Below are positions 44,521 to 54,355 of a stretch of 64,000 nt of DNA, one piece after another. Source of the DNA: Streptomyces sp. M41(2017) (GTDB lineage: Bacteria > Actinomycetota > Actinomycetes > Streptomycetales > Streptomycetaceae); the NCBI RefSeq assembly GCF_002078175.1, contig NZ_MWFK01000001.1, positions 1,984,001 through 2,048,000 of the forward strand, given 5' to 3'. Position 1 is the first letter of the stretch; the number at the start of each line of letters is the position of its first letter. The notes under the pieces are model-generated. The model did no database searches, was not told the origin of the DNA, and saw only the letters and a list, made by a program, of their open reading frames with translations. Made by a program: the position numbers and the translations under genes.

Positions 44521-46286
44521 GTCTCGTGGGCGCGCGCGAGCGCTGGGTGCGGACGGGCGGAATCGAGCTGTGCGTCGCCGAACTGGGTGACGACAGGCAG
44601 CCGACGGTCGTGCTCGTGCACGGCTATCCGGACTCCAAGGAGGTGTGGTCCGAGGTGGCCGTCCGGCTCGCCGACCGCTTCCACGTCGTGCTGTACGACG
44701 TCCGGGGCCACGGCCGTTCGACGGCGCCGCAGCCGCTGCGGGGCGGGTTCACGCTGGAGAAGCTGACGGACGACTTCCTGGCGGTCGTCGACGCGGTCAG
44801 CCCCGACGAACCGGTGCACCTGGTGGGCCACGACTGGGGTTCGGTGCAGTCCTGGGAGTTCGTCACCGTCGCACGCACCGAGGGCCGGATCGCGTCCTTC
44901 ACGTCGATGTCCGGGCCCTCCCTCGACCACTTCGGCCACTGGATCAAGCAGCGGATGAAGCGGCCCACGCCCCGCAGGGCGGCCCAGCTCGTCGGCCAGG
45001 GAGCCAAGTCCTGGTACGTGTACATGCTGCACACTCCGGTACTGCCGGAGCTGGCCTGGCGCGGTCCCCTGGGCAGGCGCTGGCCGAAGATCCTGGAGCG
45101 GGTCGAGAAGGTGCCGGCGGGCGACTACCCGACGGCGTCGCTGCCCACCGACGCGGCGCACGGCGCATGGCTGTACCGCGACAACGTACGGCCCCGGCTC
45201 AGCCGCCCCCGCGACGACGCGTACGCGCACGCGCCCGTGCAGCTCATCACGCCTCTCGGGGACGCCTTCCTCTCCGAGCGCCTCTACGACGGGCTGGAGG
45301 AGTGGGCTCCGCGGCTGGTGCGCCGCACGATCCCGGCCAAGCACTGGGTTCCGCGCACGCGCCCCGACCAACTGAGCGCATGGATCACCGAGTTCGTGAC
45401 GGCCAACGAGGGGCGCGATGCGGGGATACCCGCGCCCGCGACCGTCGCCGGCGGCCGGTACGCCGAGCGGTTCGGCGGCCAGCTGGTGCTGGTCACCGGG
45501 GCGGGCAGCGGCATCGGCCGGGCCACGGCGTTCGCCTTCGCGGAGGCCGGTGCCCGGGTGGTGGCCGTCGACCGGGACGCGGAGAGCGCGGCCCGCACGG
45601 CGGAGATGTCCCGGCTGATCGGCTCTCCCGCGGCCTGGGCCGAGACCGTCGACGTCTCGGACGAGCAGGCCATGGAGAAGCTCGCCGAGAAGGTCGCCAC
45701 GGAGTACGGCGTGGTGGACGTGCTGGTGAACAACGCCGGCGTCGGACTCTCCGGCTCCTTCTTCGACACCACTCCGGAGGAGTGGAAGAAGGTCCTCGAC
45801 GTCAACCTGTGGGGCGTCATCCACGGCTGCCGCCTCTTCGGCAAGCAGATGGCCGACCGCGGACAGGGCGGTCACATCGTCAACACCGCGTCGGCGGCGG
45901 CGTTCCAGCCCTCGAAGGCGCTGCCCGCGTACAGCACCTCCAAGGCCGCCGTCCTGATGCTGAGCGAATGTCTGCGGGCCGAGCTGGCCGGCCAGGGCAT
46001 CGGCGTCTCGGCGATCTGTCCCGGCCTGGTCAACACCAACATCACGGCGACCACACGCTTCGCGGGAGTCGACGCGGCCGAGGAGAAGCGGCGCCAGAAG
46101 CGGTCGACGCGGCTGTACGGACTGCGCAACTACCCGCCGGAGAAGGTCGCCGACGCGATCCTGCGCGCGGTGGTGCGCGACGAAGCGGTGGTTCCGGTCA
46201 CTCCGGAGGCGCGCGGCGCCCACCTGCTGCACCGCTTCGCGCCCCGGGCCCTGCGCGCGATCGCCCGGCTGGAGCCTCCGCTGTGA
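44517..46286 (+). CDS. Bifunctional alpha/beta hydrolase-SDR fusion (EphD-like)
   Basis: 589 residues. N-terminal alpha/beta hydrolase (about 1-300): VLVHGYPDSKEVW oxyanion motif, nucleophile region GHDWGSV (Asp, epoxide-hydrolase type) and late His in AKHWVP. C-terminal SDR domain (about 320-589): TGAGSGIG cofactor loop, NNAGVG, catalytic Ser (NTASAAAF) and YSTSK. The same domain order and length occur in mycobacterial EphD (Rv2214c), implicated in modifying mycolic acids. Streptomyces have no mycolates, so the substrate differs; a lipid epoxide or ketone is inference. It overlaps the M24 gene and precedes a diiron-type hydrolase. Confidence 0.93.
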   Translation: MSLVGARERWVRTGGIELCVAELGDDRQPTVVLVHGYPDSKEVWSEVAVRLADRFHVVLYDVRGHGRSTAPQPLRGGFTLEKLTDDFLAVVDAVSPDEPVHLVGHDWGSVQSWEFVTVARTEGRIASFTSMSGPSLDHFGHWIKQRMKRPTPRRAAQLVGQGAKSWYVYMLHTPVLPELAWRGPLGRRWPKILERVEKVPAGDYPTASLPTDAAHGAWLYRDNVRPRLSRPRDDAYAHAPVQLITPLGDAFLSERLYDGLEEWAPRLVRRTIPAKHWVPRTRPDQLSAWITEFVTANEGRDAGIPAPATVAGGRYAERFGGQLVLVTGAGSGIGRATAFAFAEAGARVVAVDRDAESAARTAEMSRLIGSPAAWAETVDVSDEQAMEKLAEKVATEYGVVDVLVNNAGVGLSGSFFDTTPEEWKKVLDVNLWGVIHGCRLFGKQMADRGQGGHIVNTASAAAFQPSKALPAYSTSKAAVLMLSECLRAELAGQGIGVSAICPGLVNTNITATTRFAGVDAAEEKRRQKRSTRLYGLRNYPPEKVADAILRAVVRDEAVVPVTPEARGAHLLHRFAPRALRAIARLEPPL

Positions 46287-46337
46287 CCGGCCGCGCGCCC
46301 GGAGACGGCTCGACGGCTCCTTCAGAGGGGAGGGTCC

Positions 46338-47267
46338 ATGGACAGACCGGCCGGTAGCCACGGGGACGAGGGGCGCCACGCGATCGCCCCGCGGCGGGTG
46401 TCCTTCGACTGGGAGGACACCCCGCTGCACTGGATCCCGGACGAGCCCACCGCGACCCACGTGATCAACGTGCTGCATCTGCTGCTGCCCGCGGGGGAGC
46501 GGTGGTTCGTGAAGGTCTTCAAGGAGGCGCTGCCCCTGGTCCGCGACCCCGAACTCCTCAAGGACGTGAAGGGGTTCATGGGCCAGGAGGCGACGCACAG
46601 CGTGCAGCACGCGTACGTCCTCGACCACCTCGCCGCCCAGCGGCTCGACACCGCCGACTTCACGAAGTACGTCGACTTCCTCTTCGAGAAGCTGCTCGGC
46701 GACGAGCCGCCCCGCGGGGTTCCGATCCCGGCAGAGGAGTGGCTGCGGTTCCGGCTCTCGGTGATCGCGGCGATCGAGCAGTTCACGGCGGTGCTGGGCG
46801 ACTGGGTGCTGGCGGCGGAGGGACTCGACCTCGCCGACGCCGACGAGGTCATGCTGGACCTGCTGCGCTGGCACGGCGCGGAGGAGGTCGAACACCGCGC
46901 CGTCGCCTTCGACATGTACCAGCACTGCGGCGGCGAGGGTGCCGCGCGGTACGCCCGCCGGCTCGCCGGCATGGCCGTCACCGCGCCGATGATGCTGTAC
47001 CTGTGGGGCTGGGGCGCCGCCTACCTCATCCGCCGAGACCCCCGGCTGGCCGGGCGCCTGCGCTACTCCCTCGCCGAGCACAACAGAGCGGTCCGCAAGG
47101 GTTTGCTGCCCACCTGGCGGGAGCTCGGCGCGGCCGTGCCGCGCTATCTGCGGCGGTCCTATCACCCGTCGCGGGAGGGCTCACTGCGCAGGGCGGTGGA
47201 GTACCTCGCACAGTCCCCGGCCGCACGCTCGGCGCTGGGCGCGATGACCCGGGCGGCGACGGCGTAG
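46338..47267 (+). CDS. Predicted metal-dependent hydrolase (COG3687, ferritin-like diiron)
   Basis: 309 residues. Helical ferritin-like core with metal-ligand candidates: GFMGQEATHSVQHA, AIEQFTAVLGDW and WHGAEEVEHRAVAFD (two E-x-x-H motifs), and a hydrophobic segment near 213-233. These proteins are annotated as metal-dependent hydrolases, but the E/H pattern suggests a carboxylate-bridged diiron oxygenase. ATG 46338 has GGGGAGGG upstream. It follows the EphD-like gene by 51 nt and likely acts on the same lipid. Confidence 0.88.
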   Translation: MDRPAGSHGDEGRHAIAPRRVSFDWEDTPLHWIPDEPTATHVINVLHLLLPAGERWFVKVFKEALPLVRDPELLKDVKGFMGQEATHSVQHAYVLDHLAAQRLDTADFTKYVDFLFEKLLGDEPPRGVPIPAEEWLRFRLSVIAAIEQFTAVLGDWVLAAEGLDLADADEVMLDLLRWHGAEEVEHRAVAFDMYQHCGGEGAARYARRLAGMAVTAPMMLYLWGWGAAYLIRRDPRLAGRLRYSLAEHNRAVRKGLLPTWRELGAAVPRYLRRSYHPSREGSLRRAVEYLAQSPAARSALGAMTRAATA

Positions 47268-47330
47268 GACCCGGCGGGGTGGACAGGCGAGAGGCGGCGG
47301 GGGAGACACGTACGGCGGGAGGGCGGAGAG

Positions 47331-48275
47331 ATGAGTGAGGAGCCGGGCGGGGCGGCGTACCGCATAGAGGACCTGGCGCACCGCAGCGGAGCCACGGTCC
47401 GTACGATCCGCGCCTACCAGGACCGGGGGCTGCTCCCCCGCCCCGAGCGGCGCGGCCGCGCCAACGTGTACGCGAACGCCCATCTGGCCAGACTGCGGCA
47501 GATAGCCGACCTCCTCGACCGCGGCTACACGCTCGCGTCGATCAAGGAGCTTCTGGAGGCGTGGGACGCGGGGCGGGGACTCGGCGGTGTCCTCGGGCTG
47601 GTCGCGGAGGTCGACGGACCGTGGACCGACGAGGAGGCCGCGCGGATCTCCCGGGCGGAGCTGGACGAACGGTTCGGTGGACGTCACGACGACGCGGCAG
47701 TGGCGGACGCGGTGGAACTCGGCGTCCTGGAACCGGTTGCGGGGGACGAGGACAGCTTCCTCGTGCCGAGCCCCCAAGAGCTCTCCGCCGCAGCGGAGTT
47801 GCACAAGGCAGGTGTCCCGCTGTCGGCGATCTCCTCCCACCTGAGGGAGTTGAGGGGACAGGTCGAGCACATCGCCTCCCGTTTCCTGGAGTTCACCACC
47901 GAGCACGTCTTCGCGCGCTACCTGGGGGAGCATCCGCCGAGTGACACGGAAGCCGCCGAAGCCGCCTCGCTCGTCCGACGGCTGCGACCGCTCGCCCAGC
48001 AGACGGTGGACGCCGAACTGGCGCGGGCCATGCGGACGTTCGCCACACGCCACCTGCGGCAGCACCTGGCCAAGGAAGAACCTCCGGAGCAGCGGAAGGA
48101 AATGCGTGCGGTGGAGATACCGGTCGGCACAATGCGCGCTGTGGAGAGGCTCGTTGGCGCGGAGCAGGCGGCCGAATTCATCACGGCCGCCACCGAACGA
48201 GAGCTGCACGCACGCTCCTTGGACCGACTGACCGCAAATCACATTAATGACAGCATTATTGACGAAACGCCATAA
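47331..48275 (+). CDS. MerR family transcriptional regulator
   Basis: 314 residues. N-terminal winged helix (about 10-78): YRIEDLAHRSGATVRTIRAYQDRGLLPRPERRG, a dimerisation coil, then a large helical effector domain (about 125-300). The last 12 codons are strikingly AT-rich (ATTAATGACAGCATTATTGA), unlike the rest. It is 63 nt downstream of the diiron-like gene and could regulate the M24-EphD-hydrolase cluster. Confidence 0.9.
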   Translation: MSEEPGGAAYRIEDLAHRSGATVRTIRAYQDRGLLPRPERRGRANVYANAHLARLRQIADLLDRGYTLASIKELLEAWDAGRGLGGVLGLVAEVDGPWTDEEAARISRAELDERFGGRHDDAAVADAVELGVLEPVAGDEDSFLVPSPQELSAAAELHKAGVPLSAISSHLRELRGQVEHIASRFLEFTTEHVFARYLGEHPPSDTEAAEAASLVRRLRPLAQQTVDAELARAMRTFATRHLRQHLAKEEPPEQRKEMRAVEIPVGTMRAVERLVGAEQAAEFITAATERELHARSLDRLTANHINDSIIDETP

Positions 48276-48287
48276 AAGACGGGCCTG

Positions 48288-48341
48288 TTGTCCACAGAAC
48301 GATCAATCCCCCTGTGGATAACAGGACTTGGTTGTGGATCA
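48288..48341. promoter_or_regulatory. DnaA-box cluster (48288, 48313, 48333)
   Basis: TTGTCCACA at 48288-48296 (plus) and TGTGGATAA at 48313-48321 (minus) are perfect; TGTGGATCA at 48333-48341 has one mismatch. The cluster lies just after the MerR stop and before kptA. Confidence 0.7.
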
Positions 48342-48397
48342 AACCTCAGAGCCAAAATCACCTGCGTGATCCGCCTCTCGCCAGGCACGCTGGACGC

Positions 48398-49006
48398 ATG
48401 AAGGAACAGAACGAGGAGCGGTCCGCTGATCCGACGGTCGGACCAGCGGATGAACCGATGGACGCCAGACGCACCGTGAAGGTGTCCAAGTACTTGTCGA
48501 AGCACCTGCGGCACCAGCCCGAGCGGATCGGTCTCGCCCTCGGCGAGGGCGGCTGGATCGAGATCGACACCCTGATCGCCGCCGCGGCCGCGCACGGCTT
48601 CCGGTTCACGCGCGACGAACTCGACCATGTGGTGGCCCACAACGACAAGCGGCGCTTCGCCGTGGAAGGCACCCGGATCAGGGCCAGCCAGGGCCACTCC
48701 GTGGAGGTCGACCTCGGCCTGCCCGAGGCGACACCGCCCGCGTACCTCTACCACGGGACCGTCTCCCGCACCCTGGACGCGATCCGTGCCGAGGGCCTGC
48801 GGCCCATGAACCGGCACGCCGTGCACCTCTCCGCCGACCGGGAGACCGCCACCCGCGTAGGCGCCCGCCGCGGTCGGCCCGTCGTCCTCTCCGTGGACGC
48901 CGCCGCCATGCGCCGCGACGGCCACGTCTTCCACGTCAGCGCCAACGGTGTGTGGCTGACCGAGGCCGTGCCCCCGCGCTACCTGCGGTTTCCCGGCCCG
49001 CACTGA
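48398..49006 (+). CDS. kptA: RNA 2'-phosphotransferase (Tpt1/KptA)
   Basis: 202 residues. N-terminal winged-helix part with SKYLSKHLRHQPE (catalytic Arg and His), GWIEIDTLI and a C-terminal ADP-ribosyltransferase part with YHGTVSRTLDAI and VHLSADRETA, ending VWLTEAVPPRYL. KptA removes an internal 2'-phosphate from RNA using NAD+. Bacteria have no classic splicing junction phosphate, so the natural substrate is unknown. ATG 48398 is chosen; ATG 48458 is possible. A 122-nt gap with DnaA boxes separates it from the MerR gene. Confidence 0.95.
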   Translation: MKEQNEERSADPTVGPADEPMDARRTVKVSKYLSKHLRHQPERIGLALGEGGWIEIDTLIAAAAAHGFRFTRDELDHVVAHNDKRRFAVEGTRIRASQGHSVEVDLGLPEATPPAYLYHGTVSRTLDAIRAEGLRPMNRHAVHLSADRETATRVGARRGRPVVLSVDAAAMRRDGHVFHVSANGVWLTEAVPPRYLRFPGPH

Positions 49007-49160
49007 GACCGGCACCTCGGGGACCGCGCCCTGCGCGACAGGGAGACGCCGTCCCCGGGATGCGAACCCGCCGGATACCGGCACGACACGGACCGCCGTG
49101 CGGGGCGGCCTCCCCGGGTCCGGGTCCGCGGTCACGTCCCGTTCCGCTTAGGCTCGATTC

Positions 49161-50063
49161 ATGAGTCTGCGTCTGAGCACCGTGATCCTGCCCCACGTCC
49201 GCTGGCACGAAGGCGGCCGTGCCACCTGGCAGCGCGCGGAGCAGCTCGGCTTCCACACCGCGTTCACCTACGACCACCTGTCCTGGCGGACGTTCCGCGA
49301 GGGCCCGTGGTTCGGAGCCCTCCCGACGCTGACGGCCGCCGCGGGTGTCACCGAGCGGCTGCGGCTCGGCACCCTGGTGACATCACCGAACTTCCGCCAC
49401 CCGGTCCCCCTCGCCAAGGAACTGATCTCCCTCGACGACATCTCGGACGGCCGGATCACCCTGGGCATCGGCGCGGGAGGGTCCGGCTTCGACGCCACCG
49501 CGCTCGGCCAGGACCCCTGGACCCCCCGGGAGCGCGCCGACCGCTTCGGTGAATTCGTCCCGCTGCTCGACCGCCTCCTCACCGAGGACTCCGTCTCCTA
49601 CAGCGGCAACTTCTACTCGGCGCACGAGGCGTACGACATCCCCGGGTGCGTCCAGCGCCCCCGGCTGCCCTTCGCGGTGGGGGCCACCGGGCCCCGCGGG
49701 CTGAAGCTCGCCGCCCGCCACGGCCAGGCCTGGGTGACCACGGGCGACCCCAAGCTGTACGAGACGGGCACCCCGGACCAGTCGGTTCAAGCCATTCGCG
49801 GACAGATCGACAAGCTGGCCGACGCGTGCGCCGGAATCGGCCGGGACGTGGCGGAGCTCGACAAGATCCTGCTGACCGGCTTCACCCCCGACCGGGCCCG
49901 ACCGCTGGAGTCCGTCGACGCGTTCGTCGACTTCGCGGGGCGGCATGCCGCGCTGGGCTTCACCGACCTCGTGATCCACTGGCCGATCCCCGACTCGGAC
50001 TTCGCCGCCGACCAGAAGATCTTCGAGCGGATCGCCATGGAAGCGGTCGCACAGCTCCCCTGA
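49161..50063 (+). CDS. LLM class F420-dependent oxidoreductase
   Basis: 300 residues, luciferase-like TIM barrel. Visible: FTYDHLSWR (about 31-39), [31 protein letters not shown] and [19 protein letters not shown]. Such enzymes use reduced F420 (or FMN) for hydride transfer; Streptomyces make F420. ATG 49161 has no ribosome site, and TAGGCT lies about 11 nt upstream, so the message is probably leaderless. Substrate unknown. Confidence 0.9.
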   Translation: MSLRLSTVILPHVRWHEGGRATWQRAEQLGFHTAFTYDHLSWRTFREGPWFGALPTLTAAAGVTERLRLGTLVTSPNFRHPVPLAKELISLDDISDGRITLGIGAGGSGFDATALGQDPWTPRERADRFGEFVPLLDRLLTEDSVSYSGNFYSAHEAYDIPGCVQRPRLPFAVGATGPRGLKLAARHGQAWVTTGDPKLYETGTPDQSVQAIRGQIDKLADACAGIGRDVAELDKILLTGFTPDRARPLESVDAFVDFAGRHAALGFTDLVIHWPIPDSDFAADQKIFERIAMEAVAQLP

Positions 50064-50199
50064 GGCCCGTCGCAGCGCTCCCGCCCCCGTCGCGCCGTGC
50101 ACGGTCCCGACGGGCTGTAACCGCCCTGGTGAGGACGGTAACCACTCAAGTGTGCGGACCGCCGCACGACCGTGCGCGCATATGCGGGAGAATGGGCGC

Positions 50200-51069
50200 G
50201 TGACCTCAGCGACTCGCCGGCCCGAGACTCCGGCCTCCACCGTCCCGACCCGGCTGATCGCCACGGACCTCGACGGCACCTTGTTGCACGACGACAAGAC
50301 GGTGTCGGCCCGCACGATCGCCGCCCTCGCCGCCGCCGAACAGGCCGGCATCGAGGTCTTCTTCGTCACCGGCCGCCCGGCCCGGTGGATGGACGTCGTC
50401 AGCGACCACGTCCACGGGCACGGCCTGGCGATCTGCGGCAACGGCGCCGCCGTGGTGGACCTGCACGGCGGCCCCGGCGCCCACCGATTCGTGAAGGTCC
50501 GTGAACTGGCCCCGGACATCGCCCTCGACGTCATCCAGCTCCTGCGCGCCGCCGCGCCCGGCACGGTGTGCGCCGTCGAGCGGACGTTCGGCCTCCATCT
50601 CGAACCGGGCTATCCCCTGATGCACATGGAGCCCCCGGAGATCGTCTCGCCCGCCGAGAAGCTCCTCGCGAAGGACGCGCTCGACGCCGACCAGCCCGTG
50701 CTGAAGGTGCTGACGTTCCACCCGGAGATGGACCCGGACGACTTCCTCACCGTCGCCCGCACCGCCATCGGCAGCCGGGCCAACGTGACCCGGTCGAGCC
50801 CCAGCGCACTCCTGGAGATCAGCGGCCCCGGCGTCTCCAAGGCCAGCACCCTCGAACTGTGCTGCGCCGAGCGCGGGATCGCCCCCGAAGAGGTCGCCGC
50901 CTTCGGTGACATGCCGAACGACGTCGAGATGCTCACCTGGGCCGGGCGCTCGTACGCGATGGGCAACGCCCACCCCGCCGCCGTCGCCGCCGCCTCCGGC
51001 CGCACCGCCCCGAACAACGAGGACGGCGTGGCGATCGTGATCGAGCGGATCCTGGCGGAGCGGCTGTAG
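50200..51069 (+). CDS. HAD-superfamily hydrolase, Cof type
   Basis: 289 residues with HAD motif [11 protein letters not shown], motif II FVTGR, C2 cap, Lys in GVSKASTL and motif [14 protein letters not shown]. Similar in sequence and length to the serS-linked HAD protein (38066-38920), so a probable paralogue. GTG 50200 has GGGAG 9 nt upstream. Cytoplasmic phosphatase of unknown substrate. Convergent with the M23 peptidase gene. Confidence 0.92.
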   Translation: MTSATRRPETPASTVPTRLIATDLDGTLLHDDKTVSARTIAALAAAEQAGIEVFFVTGRPARWMDVVSDHVHGHGLAICGNGAAVVDLHGGPGAHRFVKVRELAPDIALDVIQLLRAAAPGTVCAVERTFGLHLEPGYPLMHMEPPEIVSPAEKLLAKDALDADQPVLKVLTFHPEMDPDDFLTVARTAIGSRANVTRSSPSALLEISGPGVSKASTLELCCAERGIAPEEVAAFGDMPNDVEMLTWAGRSYAMGNAHPAAVAAASGRTAPNNEDGVAIVIERILAERL

Positions 51070-51267
51070 CCCTCCTCCGCCGGCCGCGGGTTCCGGCGCC
51101 GGTCGGTCGCCGCCGACACCGAGCGGCGCGCCGCGGCAGCGCGGCTTGACGTCCTTGCCGGCGCGGGGCGCGGGGCGCCTGGCGCGGGCCGCGGCGCTCG
51201 GCTTCGGCGAGGGCGGTCCTGTCGGACGGGCGGCGCCAGGGCCGCCGCCTGCCGGAGTCCGGTGGAC

Positions 51268-52311
51268 CTACACGACCACCCCGTGCTCGGCCAGCCACGG
51301 CACGGGGTCGACCGCCGAGCCCATCTCCGGGGTCACCCGCACCTCGAAGTGCAGGTGCGGGCCGGTCGAGTTGCCGGTCGTGCCGGACTGAGCGATCCAC
51401 TGGCCGACCGCCACCTGCTGGCCCTGGTCGACGGTCACCGCGGCGAGGTGCGCGTACTGCGTGTAGTAGCCGCCCGGGTGCTCGATCACGATCTCGATGC
51501 CGAAGGCTCCGCCGCAGGTCACCTTCACCACCCGGCCCGCCCCGGCCGCGCGCACCGGCGTGCCGATGGGGACGGCGAAGTCCTGCCCGGTGTGACGGTT
51601 CGCCCAGCGGTCGCCCCCGCTGCCGAAGCCCGCTGACAGTTCGTACGTCTCCACCGGTGTGACCCACGCACGGGTCGAGTCCGGCGCCGGCTGGTCGAGC
51701 CGGACCGCGCCCCGGCAGGCCCCCGCGGCCACCGAGGCGTCCGCCTGGCTCTGCAGGGTCGACCGTGCCTCCTCCAGCTTCGCCTGGATGGCCCCCTTCA
51801 TCCTGGCGAGTTCGCCCGTCCGTTTCTCCAGCGCCTGCCACGCCGACCGCGCCTTCTCCTCGTCGGCGGCGAGCCGTTCCTCCGCACGCCTGCTCTTTCC
51901 GACGGAGTTTCCGACGGCCAGGTCGGCCCGCCAGATGGCACGCTGACCGCGCATCAGGTCGTCGGGATCCTTCGCGAGGAGGATCTGCGCGGTGTAGGGG
52001 AGGTCGCCACCCTGCCGGTACTGGGCGCGTGCGATCCGGCCCAGGTCCTCGTGCAGCACCGCGATCTCCTGCCGCTCCCGCGTCAGCAGCTCTTCGGCCC
52101 GCTCCGCCCGGCCGCGCTGCGCCTCCGCGTCGAGCCGCCCCGCCTCGTACTGCCGCGTCGCCACGGCGGCGTCCTCGTACAGCCGCGCCACCTGCGCGCT
52201 GACACCCGGTTCCGCGCCGTCGCCCTCGGCCACCGCCGGACGGGCCACGACCATCGCGGCCGCGCACAACAGCGCGGGGACGAGCAGGGGATGGCGACGA
52301 GGAGAGCGCAT
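51268..52311 (-). CDS. Secreted M23 family peptidoglycan endopeptidase with coiled coil
   Basis: 347 residues. Signal peptide (about 1-28, ending AVA), coiled-coil region (about 40-190, Glu/Arg/Ala heptads) and a C-terminal LytM/M23 domain: NRHTGQDFAVPIGTPV (metal His and Asp), YAHL and GNSTGPHLHFEVR (HxH). The domain is complete, so an active cell-wall hydrolase is likely; the coiled coil resembles EnvC/NlpD-like regulators. It lies downstream of the DevS-like kinase gene on the same strand. Confidence 0.94.
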   Translation of the reverse strand: MRSPRRHPLLVPALLCAAAMVVARPAVAEGDGAEPGVSAQVARLYEDAAVATRQYEAGRLDAEAQRGRAERAEELLTRERQEIAVLHEDLGRIARAQYRQGGDLPYTAQILLAKDPDDLMRGQRAIWRADLAVGNSVGKSRRAEERLAADEEKARSAWQALEKRTGELARMKGAIQAKLEEARSTLQSQADASVAAGACRGAVRLDQPAPDSTRAWVTPVETYELSAGFGSGGDRWANRHTGQDFAVPIGTPVRAAGAGRVVKVTCGGAFGIEIVIEHPGGYYTQYAHLAAVTVDQGQQVAVGQWIAQSGTTGNSTGPHLHFEVRVTPEMGSAVDPVPWLAEHGVVV

Positions 52312-52443
52312 GGAAGCGATCGTGTCCCGCCCCGCCGGACCCGGCCTGTTCTAGGGGTGCACCCGGGGGACGGACCGTCACCAATGGCTCAGCGACGGGG
52401 TGGCACGGGAGTCCATCGCAACGCCCCCTGTGCGTAAGGGCGA

Positions 52444-54171
52444 TCAGTGCGGCACCTGCCACACCACCGTCGTACCGCCCCCGTTCTCACCCAGCCCGGG
52501 CCCGTACCAACTCGCACCGCCCAGCGACTCGGCGCGCCGCTTGAGGTTCCTCAGGCCACTGCGCCGGCCGCCCTCGGGGATGCCTACGCCGTCGTCCGCG
52601 ACCGAGAGGCGCACCGCGGGTCTCCCGTCCGGCAGCACGACGTTCGCGTCGACCGTGACATCGATGCGAGACGCCCCTGCGTGCCGGAAGGCGTTGGACA
52701 GGGCTTCGCGCAGGGCGGCGATGAGGTTCTTGCCGGTGAGTTCGCCGACCACGGTGTCGACGGCGCCGACGAAGCGGTGGCCGGGCTTGAAGCCAAGGGG
52801 GACGGCGGCCATGTTGATCTCGCGCAGGACGCGGGTGCGCAGGCCCGACGGCACCTCGGCGGGACCCTGCTGGAGGGCGAAGATGGCGGTGCGGATCTCC
52901 TGGATGGTGATGTCGAGTTCGTCGACCGCCTTGCCCACGCCCCGCTGCACCTCGGGCACGTTCGACCGGCGCTGCGCGCTCTCCAGCATCAGCCCGGTGG
53001 CGAACAGCCGCTGGATGACGAGGTCGTGCAGGTCACGGGCGATCCGGTCGCGGTCCTCGTAGACCGCGAGCCGTTCCCGGTCGCGCTGCGCCTCGGCCAT
53101 CATCAGCGCGAGGGCGGCCTGGGAGGCGAACTGCGCGGCGAGGGTCCGTTCCGACTCGGAGAACGGGCGCTCCCCGCGGCCCCGGGGGGTGACGAGGGCA
53201 CCGACGACCCTGCCGCCGCTCTGCAGGGGGAGCAGCATCGCCGGCCCGTAGGCACGGGCGAGATCCGTCAGCATGCGCGGATCGGTGGCCGCGTCCTCGA
53301 CGAACACCGGCTCGCCCTCGCGGAGTTCCGCGACCACCTGGCTCTCCGGCGGGACGACCACGCCGAGAGCCTTCGAGGGGTGCTCCGAGGCGACGGCGAC
53401 GATCTCCAGGCCGCCGTCCTCGGCCGGCAGCAGCACGATCCCGGCGGCGGATCCGGAAAGCCGGCGTGCCTGTTCGGCGACGACCTGCAAGGCGTCCTCG
53501 GCATCGCCGCCGGCCAGCAGCGCGGTGGTCACGGCGACCGAGCCGTCGATCCAGCGCTCGCGCTGCTTGGCCGCCTCGTAGAGCCGGGCGTTGCCGATGG
53601 CGATCCCGGCCTCCGTCGCCAGCACCCGGACCATGTTGAGGTCGTCGTCCCCGAAGGCACCACCGCCGCGCTTCTCCGCCAGGTAGAGATTGCCGAAGAT
53701 CTCCCCCTGCACGGTGATCGGCACCCCGAGGAAGCTGCGCATCGGGGGATGGTCGGCGGGGAAACCGCACGAGCGCGGGTCCTCCGCCAGATTCGTGAGG
53801 CGGACGGGATCGGGGTCGTGGACGAGCGCTCCCAGTAGTCCCTTGTGGCCGTCGGGGAGCCGTCCGATGCGCTGCGCGGTCCCGTGGTCGACGCCGTGGA
53901 AGACGAAGTCGGTGAGTCCGTGGCCGGTCTCCGACACGACGCCGATGGCCGCGTAGCGCGCGTCCGTGAGGTCGGCGGCGGTCTCGCAGATCCGGTCCAG
54001 CGTGGAGTGGAGTTCCAGTCCCGACCCGACCGACCGCATCGCCTCCAGCAACCGCGGCACCCGGGCGGCCAGCTCGGTGTCCGGGCCACCGGGGCCGGAG
54101 CCGGACCCGGCTGTCCAGCCCGGCACGCCGGTGCCGTCGTCCGGAGCGGGAGAAGCGGAAGCTGCTGACAT
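52444..54171 (-). CDS. DevS/DosS-like sensor histidine kinase (tandem GAF domains)
   Basis: 575 residues: GAF-A (about 55-200), GAF-B (about 215-365), DHp with RDLHDLVIQRLF (phosphoacceptor His) and a C-terminal HATPase (ALSNAFRHAGAS, DDGVGIPE, GLRNLKRRAESLGG). GAF-A is close to mycobacterial DosS/DosT and keeps a His (about 141, in PADHPPMRSFLG) at the place of their heme ligand, so O2/NO/redox sensing is plausible. No response regulator gene is adjacent. It lies just downstream of cydDC, the cytochrome bd assembly gene. Confidence 0.92.
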   Translation of the reverse strand: MSAASASPAPDDGTGVPGWTAGSGSGPGGPDTELAARVPRLLEAMRSVGSGLELHSTLDRICETAADLTDARYAAIGVVSETGHGLTDFVFHGVDHGTAQRIGRLPDGHKGLLGALVHDPDPVRLTNLAEDPRSCGFPADHPPMRSFLGVPITVQGEIFGNLYLAEKRGGGAFGDDDLNMVRVLATEAGIAIGNARLYEAAKQRERWIDGSVAVTTALLAGGDAEDALQVVAEQARRLSGSAAGIVLLPAEDGGLEIVAVASEHPSKALGVVVPPESQVVAELREGEPVFVEDAATDPRMLTDLARAYGPAMLLPLQSGGRVVGALVTPRGRGERPFSESERTLAAQFASQAALALMMAEAQRDRERLAVYEDRDRIARDLHDLVIQRLFATGLMLESAQRRSNVPEVQRGVGKAVDELDITIQEIRTAIFALQQGPAEVPSGLRTRVLREINMAAVPLGFKPGHRFVGAVDTVVGELTGKNLIAALREALSNAFRHAGASRIDVTVDANVVLPDGRPAVRLSVADDGVGIPEGGRRSGLRNLKRRAESLGGASWYGPGLGENGGGTTVVWQVPH

Positions 54172-54355
54172 GCTCCGAGCCTAGTTAGTCCCATTTGCCA
54201 GGGAAAGTCGGCCCCGGGCGGCGGCGTTGTCCAGGATCACCCGGGAGCGTCCCGGACCGCCCGGAGTCGGCGGTGGCTCGGCAGCGCGTCACCCTCCCGG
54301 CAGGGGGAGGAAGTAGGCGCCCTTCCCGAGCCGCCCCCGACAGCCCGGGGCGCGG

